The notes under the pieces are model-generated. The model had not been told where the DNA came from. It searched no databases and was given only the letters and a program-made list of their open reading frames with translations. The translations under genes were made by a program, and so were the position numbers. From assembly GCA_046541515.1 (NCBI GenBank), contig JBKHDD010000022.1:1-44630 (forward strand): DNA of 44,630 nucleotides, in the 5' to 3' direction. This DNA comes from CAYFVR01 sp046541515 (GTDB lineage Bacteria; Desulfobacterota; Desulfobacteria; Desulfobacterales; Desulfococcaceae). Positions 1 through 8,298 of this stretch are shown here, in pieces; position 1 is the first letter of the stretch, and the number at the start of each line of letters is the position of its first letter.

Positions 1-372
1 CCAAAGGGATAAGGTGGACAGGAATTGGAAGCCGTCAAGGCGAAACGTTGGGGCGTCGGAGTCGATACGATTTTAGGACGTTAAAGAATTTAACCAAACT
101 GGAAAGAATCTATTGAAAAATGAAAGGGTTAAGCAGACTTTAGAATATGGCGTTTTTGTGATAGATTCCCGTGCCTGAAAGTTCCCTGGAAGGGATTGCT
201 TTCCATTTGCGCAAAACGAATGAATGGGAAGGCCAGATTCGAGATTGCGGTGATTCCGCGCCCCCTGGAAACCGCGCCAATTTCAAGGAATTTTTTCAAA
301 CGCTCCCATTCCCTCTGGGAAGCGTGCCCGCTGATAGAATATTGTTCCGATACCGATAGTTGCAAAGCGATC
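1..372. other. Non-coding left edge, no gene recognised
   Basis: No open frame here has recognisable protein character. A short frame closes with a stop at 80-82 and has another stop at 10-12, so it cannot be the tail of a long upstream gene. No tRNA fold or insertion-sequence end was recognised. It looks like intergenic or decayed sequence leading into the HsdM remnant. Confidence 0.5.
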
Positions 373-409
373 CCCCCATTCCGTAGGAGGCGGTTTATGG
401 GGGTTTTTT
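373..409 (+). terminator. Terminator-like hairpin before the HsdM remnant
   Basis: CCCCCAT (373-379) pairs with ATGGGGG (397-403). An inner CCG/CGG pair lies in the 17-base loop, and a run of six T follows (404-409). The layout is that of an intrinsic terminator on the plus strand. It closely resembles the hairpin at 1313-1351 in stem sequence, loop length and T-run. Confidence 0.5.
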
Positions 410-410
410 A

Positions 411-838
411 AATCCGAAAAAATCGCCCACGACGTGGTGGAGTGGGTGCCGGGCCTCGGTCCCAACCTTTTTTACAACTCGCCCATGGAAGCCTGCGTCG
501 TCATCTGCCGGATGAACAAGCCCAAGGAGCGCAGAAACAAGGTGCTCTTCATCAACGCGGTGAACGAGGTGACCCGCGAGCGGGCGCAGAGCTTCCTCAC
601 TGACGACCACATCCAGCGCATTGTCGCCGCCTACCAGGCTTTCGGTGACGAGGACGGCTTTGCCCGGGTGGTCGGCAATGACGAGATCCGGAAGAGGGCC
701 GGCAACCTCAGCGTCCCGCTCTCCCGCCTCATTTTCACTCCCGAGCATGATCCGGTCCCCCGACTTGAGGATGGCGGGCTGGATTGGTCCCAGGTGACCG
801 CCATCAAAATCCCGGGGGTGAAGGATACCCATGCGTAG
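411..838 (+). pseudogene. hsdM: Type I restriction methyltransferase HsdM, 3' remnant
   Basis: The reading frame from about 411 carries the conserved C-terminal part of HsdM N6-adenine methyltransferases: EWVPGLGPNLFYNSPMEACV, then KVLFINAVNEVTRERAQSF, then a LTDDHIQRIVAAY stretch and NLSVPL. The intact subunit methylates DNA as part of a HsdRMS complex and is several hundred residues long. Only about 140 residues remain, with no N-terminal half, no SAM-binding motif and no plausible start (GTG at 434 is merely the first permitted codon). Homology begins directly after the T-run of the upstream hairpin. After NLSVPL (about 725) the sequence no longer resembles HsdM and runs 38 codons to TAG at 836-838, which suggests a second junction. 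No hsdS or hsdR is present. It is almost certainly inactive. Confidence 0.8.
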
Positions 839-1222
839 CATGCAAAAGAACAGATTCGTCCCTGACTATTTGGCGACGCCCGGCGAGGTTCTTGAAGAGT
901 ACCTCGAAGACCTCGGTATGACGAGGCCGAGCTTGCGGACAGAACGGGTCTTGCCAAAAAGACCATCAACGAGATCATCAAGGCCAAGTCGCCCATCACG
1001 CCCGAAACGGCCTTGAAGCTGGAGCGGACCCTGGGGCTTGGCCCGGAAAACCCGTCCTTTGAATTCGCCAGTAAGAAAAAATCGCCGAATTGCGGCGAAG
1101 ACCAAAAACCTTGTTTATGGGTCTTTTTGTCCATTTTGCCTCTTCGAATCCGGCTTTGCCGCTTTGAAAACCGTCATTTCTTCTCGATAAAGGGGCGTTG
1201 CCCAAAAAACGTTTGGGAATGA
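831..1222 (+). pseudogene. XRE-family (HigA/ImmA-type) antitoxin remnant, frameshifted
   Basis: The frame starting at ATG 831 reads FVPDYLATPGEVLEEYLEDL, the usual opening of HigA-like antitoxins of the HTH plus ImmA/IrrE class. It then derails after ATG 918. In the frame beginning at 920 the helix-turn-helix continues cleanly: ELADRTGLAKKTINEIIK, then SPITPETALKLERTLGLG. Adding one C after ACG 921-923 would restore a CAG codon and join the halves, so a single-base deletion is the simplest explanation. After LGLGP (about 1045) homology stops, although this family normally continues for some 250 residues more. The frame stays open to 1222 with unrelated-looking sequence. It is therefore both frameshifted and truncated. 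Its start overlaps the stop of the HsdM remnant. Confidence 0.75.
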
Positions 1223-1242
1223 ATCCCGTTTTATGATATAAA
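1213..1242 (+). promoter_or_regulatory. Candidate promoter of the surface-protein operon
   Basis: TTGGGA (1213-1218) and TATAAA (1237-1242) are separated by 18 bases and resemble sigma-70 -35 and -10 boxes. Transcription would begin near 1249, leaving a leader of about 144 bases before the ATG at 1393. Sequence match only. Confidence 0.3.
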
Positions 1243-1245
1243 TCG

Positions 1246-1303
1246 CGTCGCTGAGAAATTCCGCGAAAACCAATAAAAACGAGCGTTGTCCGGAGAAGCG
1301 ACG
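1246..1303 (+). promoter_or_regulatory. Long-range stem in the operon leader
   Basis: CGTCGCT (1246-1252) is perfectly complementary to AGCGACG (1297-1303). An inner TCCG (1260-1263) can pair with CGGA (1291-1294). With the terminator-like hairpin that follows, the leader has the general shape of a sensor stem plus an expression platform. It does not match the c-di-GMP (GEMM) consensus or another class known to me. Confidence 0.3.
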
Positions 1304-1312
1304 ACATCCCAT

Positions 1313-1351
1313 CCCCCTGTGTTCCGCCCAGAATTCAGGGGGTTTTTGTTT
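1313..1351 (+). terminator. Terminator-like hairpin in the leader
   Basis: CCCCCTG (1313-1319) pairs with CAGGGGG (1336-1342), followed by TTTTTGTTT. It lies 42 bases before the start codon at 1393. It is either the terminator of upstream remnants or an attenuator of the operon. Confidence 0.5.
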
Positions 1352-1392
1352 GGCGAATCCATCGAAAGCGGCGAACCGCGGGGGACTTTTTC

Positions 1393-2895
1393 ATGAAAAA
1401 GGCGGCGGCATGGTTGTTGGTACTGGCGGCGGCATTGGCGACTGGCGGGTTCGCCCACGCCCAAGAGAACGGGCGGGCCGATAAAGGCCGGGCCTATTAC
1501 GATTTTGGCGTGTTCGCCTACGAGGACGGCGACTACGCCGAAGCGGTTGATCATTTCCGGGTGGCCCTGGAGTTCCAGCCGGAGAATCCCGCCTTCCACC
1601 ACTATCTGGGCCGGACGCTTCTGGCTCGGAAGCGGTACGACGAAGCCGCAGAACATCTTGAACAGGCCATGGCCATCAATTCGGATATCGCCGGGCTGAA
1701 ATACGACACGGCCATGCTTTATTTCCGGCAAGGCGACAGTTCCCGGGCGGCCGCCCTTTTCGAGCGGGCCGCGGCCGAATCTCCGGACGACGTGCTGGCC
1801 CGTTACTACGCCGGCGTCACGCGGTTCCAGATGGGGCAATACGAGGAGTCGGCGGAGCATTTCCTGGCGGCGGGGGAAAAAAGCCCGGAGGCCCGGGTGC
1901 GCGGCCGCTATTACGCCGCCGTGGCCTATCAAAAAGACGGCCAGTCCCGCCGGGCGCTTTCGCTGTTCCAAGCCGTGATCGACGATCCCGATGCCGGGGA
2001 GTTCGCCCAGCTGGCCCGGGAGTGGGCCGAGACGATCCGGGAAGGCGGCGAAACCGAACGAAAGCCCTGGAACCTCTATCTCAAACTGGGCCGCCGGTAC
2101 GACGACAACGTGGTTCTGGACCCCGACGACGGCGATCTTTTTGCGGAGGAATCCGACTGGGCCACCCACGCTTTCTTCTCCGGCCGGTACGAGTTCCGGC
2201 GGCTGGACCCCTGGAGTTTTGGAATCGGTTACCGGCATTACTGGATGGATTACGACGACCTGGACGAATACGACCTCAACGCCAGCTTCGGGGACCTCTA
2301 CGCGGCCTATCGCTTCGCCCCCTTCACGGCCCGCCTGGTCTATTCCCCCCGCTATTTTTGGGCCAACGATCAAAGCTATCTGCGACGGCACGGTTTCGGT
2401 CCCGATTTATTGTGGCGGCCCCACCGCCGGTTGCTGACCCGCTTTTCCTACCGCTTCAAGGACAACCGTTATTTCGAGGACGAGGACCGGGACGGCGAGG
2501 ACCACGCCCTCTTTGGCGAAGCCTACCACGCCTTTTTGCAGGGCGCCGGGGGCGTGTTCGGGCGGCTGGAATACGAGGCGCGGAACGCCGAAGCTCCGGA
2601 CGAGGAATACGGCCAATGGCGCATTCGCCTGGGAAGCAAGGTGCAATTGCCCTGGAAACTGGAAGCCGGCGTTTCCGGAGAGTATCGTGCGCGGAATTAC
2701 GACGCTCCGAATCCCCTTTACGGGGTGGAACGGGAAGACGACCGGTACGCCCTTGGGCTGAGTCTTGGCCGGACGGCGGCCTTTGAATGGCTCGGACTGC
2801 TTGCCGAATACCGCCACATCCGGAACGACTCCAACATCAACGATTTCGAATACACCCGAAACCAGTTCACCCTTTCGGTGACGGCAACCTATTAG
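1393..2895 (+). CDS. TPR plus outer-membrane beta-barrel protein (Slam/DUF560-like layout)
   Basis: 500 residues. A signal peptide ends around AHA-Q24. Residues about 30-215 form tandem TPR-like helical pairs (YYDFGVFAYEDGDYAEAVDHF and similar units). From about residue 225 to the end there are alternating aromatic beta-strands typical of an outer-membrane barrel, finishing with an aromatic C-terminal residue (SVTATY). A periplasmic TPR domain followed by a roughly 275-residue barrel is the architecture of Slam-type (DUF560) proteins, which move or anchor surface proteins across the outer membrane. Being first in an operon with a FecR-domain protein and a very large secreted protein fits that role. 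Family membership is inferred from architecture, not a profile search. The next gene starts 13 bases downstream. Confidence 0.75.
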   Translation: MKKAAAWLLVLAAALATGGFAHAQENGRADKGRAYYDFGVFAYEDGDYAEAVDHFRVALEFQPENPAFHHYLGRTLLARKRYDEAAEHLEQAMAINSDIAGLKYDTAMLYFRQGDSSRAAALFERAAAESPDDVLARYYAGVTRFQMGQYEESAEHFLAAGEKSPEARVRGRYYAAVAYQKDGQSRRALSLFQAVIDDPDAGEFAQLAREWAETIREGGETERKPWNLYLKLGRRYDDNVVLDPDDGDLFAEESDWATHAFFSGRYEFRRLDPWSFGIGYRHYWMDYDDLDEYDLNASFGDLYAAYRFAPFTARLVYSPRYFWANDQSYLRRHGFGPDLLWRPHRRLLTRFSYRFKDNRYFEDEDRDGEDHALFGEAYHAFLQGAGGVFGRLEYEARNAEAPDEEYGQWRIRLGSKVQLPWKLEAGVSGEYRARNYDAPNPLYGVEREDDRYALGLSLGRTAAFEWLGLLAEYRHIRNDSNINDFEYTRNQFTLSVTATY

Positions 2896-2908
2896 GAGGG
2901 AACTCCCC

Positions 2909-3934
2909 ATGGCGAAACGATACGAATTCTTTTCGAGTTTCCGTTGGCGTTCCCGGCTGCTGCGCGGGGTTCTCTGGCTGCTTTGGGCGGGGACGGCCGC
3001 CGCCCAGGGCGGCATTCCGGAAAAGATGGTGATCGCGGATTCGTTTTCCCCGGGAATCGGCGCGTCGGTGGGAGAGGTTTCGCTGCTCCAGGGATCGGCG
3101 GTGGTGGTCCACGCCGAAGACGCCGGGATCGGCTACCCCCTTTCGCCGGGCGATCCGGTTTTTCAGGGCGACACCCTGTTCACCGGGGAAGACGGGAAGG
3201 TGAACGTGGAATTGAACGACGGCAGCCGCCTCGTTCTTGCCACGAATACCCGCATGACGATCAGGCGAAGCGTCTACAATCCGGATCGGCTCAAAACTCG
3301 GAATTCTTTCATCGACTTGATCTTGGGAAAGGCCCGGTTTTTCGTTCGGAAAATCGACGGGCTGGTTTCCTCCGATTTCAAGGTGAAAACCAAAACCGCC
3401 ATCGTGGGGGTCCGGGGGTCCGATTTCGCGGTGGAGGTCGGCGAGGATTTGACCACCGTCACGGCCTTCGAGGACACCCAAATCGACTTGATCGGGCTGG
3501 TGGCGCCCTGTCCAAGAGTGGAAGAGGGCCAACGGCTGGACGAATGCGACGTTACCCCGGTTCGGCTGCGGGACTTTGAGCAGGCGATGGTTCCCCAGGG
3601 AAGTTTTCCGGAGCTGGTGGGTCTTCTGGACATGCAACAAATCGAGGGGATCAAGGAAGAATTTTTCATCGAGGACGCCGGCGGCCCGATGACGGATCGG
3701 CCGGAGGAGCCGGAAATCCGCGTGGCCGAAAGCGATCTGTCCGACCTGGCGGTTGGCGCGCCCGAGGTGGCCGAGGAGACGATGGTTCCGGACGCTTTTT
3801 TGCCTGGCGGCGCCGGGGAATCGGCGGACGAGACGACGGAAGTCGCGGAAGGTCGGGCCGAGGAAATCCTCGAACAAGTCCAACGAACGGATTCGCTGGA
3901 GACGCTTCCCGGTTTTCCGGGCGCGCCGCGATAA
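2909..3934 (+). CDS. FecR-domain periplasmic protein
   Basis: 341 residues. An N-terminal signal sequence (hydrophobic RGVLWLLWAGTAAA) is followed by a FecR domain at about 50-185. Features include SLLQGSAVVV, GDTLFTGEDGKVNVELNDGS, the LGKARFFVRK segment and VKTKTAIVGVRGSDFAVEV, which is the hallmark of FecR folds. The second half is acidic and low in complexity, probably an extended tail. Classical FecR relays iron signals to a sigma factor, but no sigma factor or TonB receptor lies here. In this setting the domain more likely serves binding or scaffolding in the envelope (inference). The SD AGGAGGG overlaps the stop of the barrel gene, and the next gene begins 22 bases after its own stop, so the three genes look co-transcribed. 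Confidence 0.8.
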   Translation: MAKRYEFFSSFRWRSRLLRGVLWLLWAGTAAAQGGIPEKMVIADSFSPGIGASVGEVSLLQGSAVVVHAEDAGIGYPLSPGDPVFQGDTLFTGEDGKVNVELNDGSRLVLATNTRMTIRRSVYNPDRLKTRNSFIDLILGKARFFVRKIDGLVSSDFKVKTKTAIVGVRGSDFAVEVGEDLTTVTAFEDTQIDLIGLVAPCPRVEEGQRLDECDVTPVRLRDFEQAMVPQGSFPELVGLLDMQQIEGIKEEFFIEDAGGPMTDRPEEPEIRVAESDLSDLAVGAPEVAEETMVPDAFLPGGAGESADETTEVAEGRAEEILEQVQRTDSLETLPGFPGAPR

Positions 3935-3956
3935 AACGAGCGGGGGAGATTTCGCC

Positions 3957-6900
3957 ATGAAAAAAATTTCGCGCATCGCCGGCCGATCGCTTCTGCCGGC
4001 GGCGTTTTGCGTTTTCCTGATGATCTCGCCGGCGTTGGCCGATATCGTCACATGGAGTTCGACCGCGACAAGCGCCGAATGGAACGATTCGAACAACTGG
4101 GTGGACGGGATCGTTCCGACCTCGGCGGATACCGCCGTGATTTCCGGGGGATCCTCGTTTTATCCCCTGCTCGCCGACGGGACCGTATCCATCGGCGATC
4201 TGATCGTGCAGGCCGATGGATCGATTACCGTGACAAGCCCGGCGAGCATCGAAATTTTCGGCGATCTGAATCTGGAATCGGGCGGCCTTTTCGATTTGAA
4301 CGGCGGGGTCGTGATGTTGACGGATTCCGGCCAGATCCTTTCCGCCGGCCAATTCTACTGGAACGGCGGCGAAGTAAAGTCCATGTCCGAAGGCGTGGGA
4401 TTCGTGTGGGAGAACAGCGGGGAAATCCGCATATCGGCAGGAGGTTTCCCCTTGTTGGGCGATTGCGATTTTCAAAACGAGAACCGCTTCGTCCTGGAAG
4501 GCGGCGTGACATTGACGGTCCAGGATCAATCCAGCACCGGAACCGCCTCCTTCGAAAACGCGAGCGGCGGGACGATCGAGGGAAACGGACTGATTCTGTT
4601 CGCGCCATTCTTTCCGATTCCCGGAGCGCCCAACACGCGACTGGTGAACAACGGAACGGTTTCCCCGGGCGGCGACGGCGCCATCGGAGCCCTTGAGATC
4701 ATCGGCGATTTCGTCAACAACGGGGTTTTTCAAGCCGAAATCGCCGCACCCGGCGGTATGCCGGCGTTCGACAGCCTGACGGTGTTCCGGGACGTGGAAT
4801 TGGATTTCGGCGGCGAGCTGGTTCTGGATGAAGAACTCGTGGCCGTTGCCTTGGATGGAGACTTCGCGGACGGCCAGATGTTTCCCGTCCTGGCCTACGA
4901 AACCCGAAGCGGCGTATTCGGCGATGTTTCGGCGAGCCCCCCGACCGGCTTTTTCTTCGACCCGGTCGAGTACGGGCCGATGGATTCGCCCGGCACGGTT
5001 TTGCTGACGATTCGTTCCGAAGGTTCCGAACCGACGGTGGCATCCCTCTCCCTGACCGGCCCGTCCACCATCGACGAATTGCTCGAAGAATCCACCACCA
5101 GACTGACGGTCGTCCTGGACCCGCCGGCCGAAACCGCTGTCGTCGTGAACCTGTCCTACGGCGGCGACGCGGACGCGAGCCGCTACGACGCGCCGGCCTC
5201 CGTGACGATTCCGCAGGGAGAGAACGCGTTCGAATTCCCAATCCTCGCCACCGACAACGCCGTGGAGGACGGTCTCCAGAATCTGCGAATTCTCCTGGCC
5301 GAGGGCGTCGGCTACGAAATCGGCGAACCCGCCGAGGCGGAGATATTCATCGACGACGCGGCGCCGCCGTTTTCCGATCTTTCGCTTTCCGTGACACCGT
5401 CCGGAGGAGGCTTCATCGAAGCCTTTGCCGCCAACGGAGAGGGAGGCGGGACCGAATTCGCCTGCCCGGAAACCTGCGAACAAACCCTGCTCGCCGGAAC
5501 CAGCGTTTCCCTGACGGCGGTCCCGGCGTCCGGGTATGCGTTCGTCCGGTGGGAGTATCCGACGGAAGTCGCCGGGCTGGTGAGCGAATCCGGCGATCAG
5601 GCCTTCGTCTCGCTGGGAGAGGACGTGTCCATCGCGGCCGTTTTCGTTTCCGAAACGGGACCGACCCTGAACATCGCCATCCAGCCGCCGGGCGCGGGCG
5701 CGGTGAGCGGGGAGTATTTCCTTTCGATCTTCGACCCCGAAACCGAGGAACCCGTCACCGAAACCACTTCCTTCTCCTGTCCGGAGGAATGCGCCGTTTC
5801 CGTTCCCGCCGGGGCAAGCGTTTCCCTTGCCGCCGCTCCCGCGGCCGGTTTCGATTTTTCCGGCTGGCAGGGCGTGGACCAAGCCAGCGGCGCCGAAGCC
5901 TTTCTCGCGATGGAGGAAACGGATCGCCAGGTGATCGCGGCGTTTGCCGATTTGAGTCCGCCGCCACCTCCTCCGCCCCCCCCGCTTCCGCCCGTCGCGA
6001 ATTTCGAAACGGCGGGTTTCGAGGGCGCGGAGACCGTCGAAATCGTTCCCGGGACCGAACTGGAATTCCGGGATCGTTCCACGGGCGACGGCCTGTTTCG
6101 GTGGGCTTGGAGCGTCACCGACGACGAAACCGGCGCGGTTGTTTTCGACGGATTCCAACGCAATCCCCGGGTGCTTTTCGAGAATCCCGGAACCTACTCC
6201 GTTCGTCTGGCGACGACCGGTTCCGGGGGATCGAGCGTCCGCACCCGGACGGGCCACGTCCGGGTCGTCGAAAAGGACGCGCCGAGCCCGGCCTTCTCGT
6301 CGAGCCCCGGAGACGAAGGTTGCGCACCCTTGGCGGTGACCCTGACGGACATGAGCCAGGGCGAAATTTCGCGCCGTCTCTGGCTGGTGGACGGGGAGAA
6401 CCGCGGCGACGCGAGCCCCTTGGAACTGACCTTCGACGAACCGGGAACCTACGAAATCAAGCTCCGGGTCATCGGGATGGACGGCTGGGAATACGACAGC
6501 GAACCCCGGATCCTCGAGGTGGCGGATTGTTCGGACGAAACCGATTTCACCTTCGAAATCGAACCGTTCCCGGATTGCCGGCGGGTGCGCTTCCAAGCCG
6601 CGTCCCGCGAGACGATCCTTTCCCAATCCTGGAGTTTCGGGGATGGGTCCGGATCGGACCAGGCCGATCCCACCCATGAATACGCCGAGGACGGCGCCTA
6701 TCCGGTCGCTCTTGCGGCCTTGCTCGGGAACGGGGAGACGCGAACCGTCGTACAGACCGTCGTCATCGACTGCGCCGTCGAGCCGGGGGTCGTCGTCGCC
6801 GATTTCGAGGCCCAGCCGACCTCGGGCTTCGTCCCCCTCGAAGTCTCCTTCGTGGACAAGTCCTTCGCCGCCGGCGGCATCGACGGCCGGGCCTGGGATT

Positions 6901-8213
6901 TCACCGGCGACGGAGTTCCGGACGTTTTCGACGAAACCGCTCCCGTGTTCGTGTACGAGTCCGCCGGAACCTATACGGCGACCCTGACCGTGACCGGCCC
7001 GGACGGAACCGCTTCGGTCTCCCGCGTCATCGAGGCGCGAAGCCCTCCGACGCCATCCGTCCCGGGCGCGCCCCGAACCCTCGCCCCGGCGGATGGGGCG
7101 TTCCTGGACGATCCGGATATCGTTCTGGCCGGAACCATTCCCTGGGAAAGCGGAGAGGGCGATGCCATCGAAACTCGCTGGTGGTTCCGATCCGCCGACA
7201 AGCGGTGCGAATTCCGGGATTACCGACGAACCACCTTCGGCGGCGACGTGGAATACCGTCCCGACGGACTTGTTCCCGGCCTCCAATACGTCTGGCGGTT
7301 TGGCTACCGCGACCCGGGAACGGACGAAACGGTCTGGACCGATCTCCGCACTTTTACCATCGGGACGCCGGAAAACCTGTACGGGCCGGAGATCGAGCCG
7401 GGTTCATTGCTGGCCGACTACCGGATGCGGACCTTCAACGCCTGGTCCGTCCCGCCGGACATCGTGGCGCTTCTCTCGGATTTCGTGGGGGATTACGATC
7501 CCCGCTTTTTCCGGATCGGCGGCTGGGATCCTGAGCTGGGGGACTACGTGGAATTTTCCGATGAACTGCCGGTCTTCCCCGGAAGGGCGTACTGGTTTCT
7601 GGCCCGGGAGGGCTTGACGCCCGAGTTTTCCGGCGTGCCGGTCAGTCGCGAGGCCGACGTGAACGTCAACCTGTTTTTCAGCGAAACCACCCAAACCGGC
7701 TGGAACCAGATCGCTTCCCCCAACGACGCCGACTACCGATGGGAGGACGTGGAACTCGTGGCCTTCGAGCCCACCGACGATCCCAATGAATTCCGTCGGA
7801 GCTTCGGTCCGGTTCCGCTATCGGAACTGCCTGCGGACAACCCGTACATCGAGCTGGAACTGTGGCGGTTCGTGGAGGACACCTACGTTTCCATGTTGCC
7901 GGGCGAGCCGGAGGCGGTGGTTTTGGGCGGGGAGGGCTACTGGGTGGCGGCCAAGCGGGACAATATCTGTCTGGTGTTTCCGAAGGCGGCGCAGGATGAC
8001 CTGAACGCGGAGGAGACGATGATGGTCCGGACGCTTCGGGATTTCCGTCGGTTCGCGGCGGACCAAATCGGACCGCGCGCCGCCACCGCGCAATCCGCCG
8101 GCCCGCCGCCCAGGCCCATGGGCGAACTGGAAGCCTACGACGGGCCGTCCCGGGCCGACCGGGTGGACGGCGGGGGCGGCGGGGCCTGCTTTATCGAAAG
8201 CGCCTCCCGGTAA
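3957..8213 (+). CDS. Large secreted multidomain surface protein (Calx-beta-like, InlB-like, PKD-like) with Gly-rich CFI tail
   Basis: 1418 residues from ATG 3957, preceded by GGGGGAG. This start gives a clean signal peptide ending SPALA-D29; the open frame extends further upstream but overlaps the FecR gene. Order of parts (approximate residues): Asn/Gly-rich repetitive beta-sheet region resembling beta-helix passenger domains (30-330); Calx-beta-like domain (355-465); two divergent InlB/Listeria-type repeats, each with a Cys pair (FACPETCEQT, FSCPEECAVS) (475-660); proline stretch (668-678); four PKD-like domains, e.g. FGDGSGSD and WDFTGDGVPD (680-1025); a fibronectin-like segment (1030-1138); a C-terminal beta-rich region (1140-1350); and a tail ending GGGGGACFIESASR. 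The tail resembles the CFI-type C-terminal motif. Likely role: adhesin, stalk or surface-layer component handled by the upstream barrel protein (inference). Last gene of the operon. Confidence 0.8.
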   Translation: MKKISRIAGRSLLPAAFCVFLMISPALADIVTWSSTATSAEWNDSNNWVDGIVPTSADTAVISGGSSFYPLLADGTVSIGDLIVQADGSITVTSPASIEIFGDLNLESGGLFDLNGGVVMLTDSGQILSAGQFYWNGGEVKSMSEGVGFVWENSGEIRISAGGFPLLGDCDFQNENRFVLEGGVTLTVQDQSSTGTASFENASGGTIEGNGLILFAPFFPIPGAPNTRLVNNGTVSPGGDGAIGALEIIGDFVNNGVFQAEIAAPGGMPAFDSLTVFRDVELDFGGELVLDEELVAVALDGDFADGQMFPVLAYETRSGVFGDVSASPPTGFFFDPVEYGPMDSPGTVLLTIRSEGSEPTVASLSLTGPSTIDELLEESTTRLTVVLDPPAETAVVVNLSYGGDADASRYDAPASVTIPQGENAFEFPILATDNAVEDGLQNLRILLAEGVGYEIGEPAEAEIFIDDAAPPFSDLSLSVTPSGGGFIEAFAANGEGGGTEFACPETCEQTLLAGTSVSLTAVPASGYAFVRWEYPTEVAGLVSESGDQAFVSLGEDVSIAAVFVSETGPTLNIAIQPPGAGAVSGEYFLSIFDPETEEPVTETTSFSCPEECAVSVPAGASVSLAAAPAAGFDFSGWQGVDQASGAEAFLAMEETDRQVIAAFADLSPPPPPPPPPLPPVANFETAGFEGAETVEIVPGTELEFRDRSTGDGLFRWAWSVTDDETGAVVFDGFQRNPRVLFENPGTYSVRLATTGSGGSSVRTRTGHVRVVEKDAPSPAFSSSPGDEGCAPLAVTLTDMSQGEISRRLWLVDGENRGDASPLELTFDEPGTYEIKLRVIGMDGWEYDSEPRILEVADCSDETDFTFEIEPFPDCRRVRFQAASRETILSQSWSFGDGSGSDQADPTHEYAEDGAYPVALAALLGNGETRTVVQTVVIDCAVEPGVVVADFEAQPTSGFVPLEVSFVDKSFAAGGIDGRAWDFTGDGVPDVFDETAPVFVYESAGTYTATLTVTGPDGTASVSRVIEARSPPTPSVPGAPRTLAPADGAFLDDPDIVLAGTIPWESGEGDAIETRWWFRSADKRCEFRDYRRTTFGGDVEYRPDGLVPGLQYVWRFGYRDPGTDETVWTDLRTFTIGTPENLYGPEIEPGSLLADYRMRTFNAWSVPPDIVALLSDFVGDYDPRFFRIGGWDPELGDYVEFSDELPVFPGRAYWFLAREGLTPEFSGVPVSREADVNVNLFFSETTQTGWNQIASPNDADYRWEDVELVAFEPTDDPNEFRRSFGPVPLSELPADNPYIELELWRFVEDTYVSMLPGEPEAVVLGGEGYWVAAKRDNICLVFPKAAQDDLNAEETMMVRTLRDFRRFAADQIGPRAATAQSAGPPPRPMGELEAYDGPSRADRVDGGGGGACFIESASR

Positions 8214-8236
8214 AATCCTCGCATTGCGGACAAAAG

Positions 8237-8268
8237 AAACGGGCGGTCCCATTGGGGCCGCCCGTTTT
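8237..8268. terminator. Bidirectional terminator between convergent operons
   Basis: A near-perfect hairpin with arms AAACGGGCGGTCCC (8237-8250) and GGGGCCGCCCGTTT (8254-8267) has a three-base loop. It has T-rich sequence on the right and A-rich on the left. It can terminate the plus-strand surface operon and the minus-strand transporter operon alike. Confidence 0.85.
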
Positions 8269-8298
8269 GCTTTCGGGAATGGACGCCTCCGGCCGAAC

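Noticed and set aside
1..82. Possible tail of an upstream gene ending at 80-82
   Set aside because: Another stop at 10-12 in the same frame leaves under 25 codons, and the peptide matches nothing I recognise.
1246..1351. c-di-GMP riboswitch before the surface operon
   Set aside because: The conserved GEMM core sequences around the two helices are absent; only the general stem-plus-terminator shape is present.
1231..2391. 386-codon minus-strand open frame opposite the TPR/barrel gene
   Set aside because: No domain or ribosome-binding site; the opposite frame encodes clear TPR repeats and a barrel.
3666..7286. Very long open frame antisense to the large surface protein
   Set aside because: It is rich in Gly, Arg and Asp with no recognisable domain, and mirrors third-position GC bias of the plus-strand gene. 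The plus-strand frame has signal peptide, domains and ribosome-binding site.
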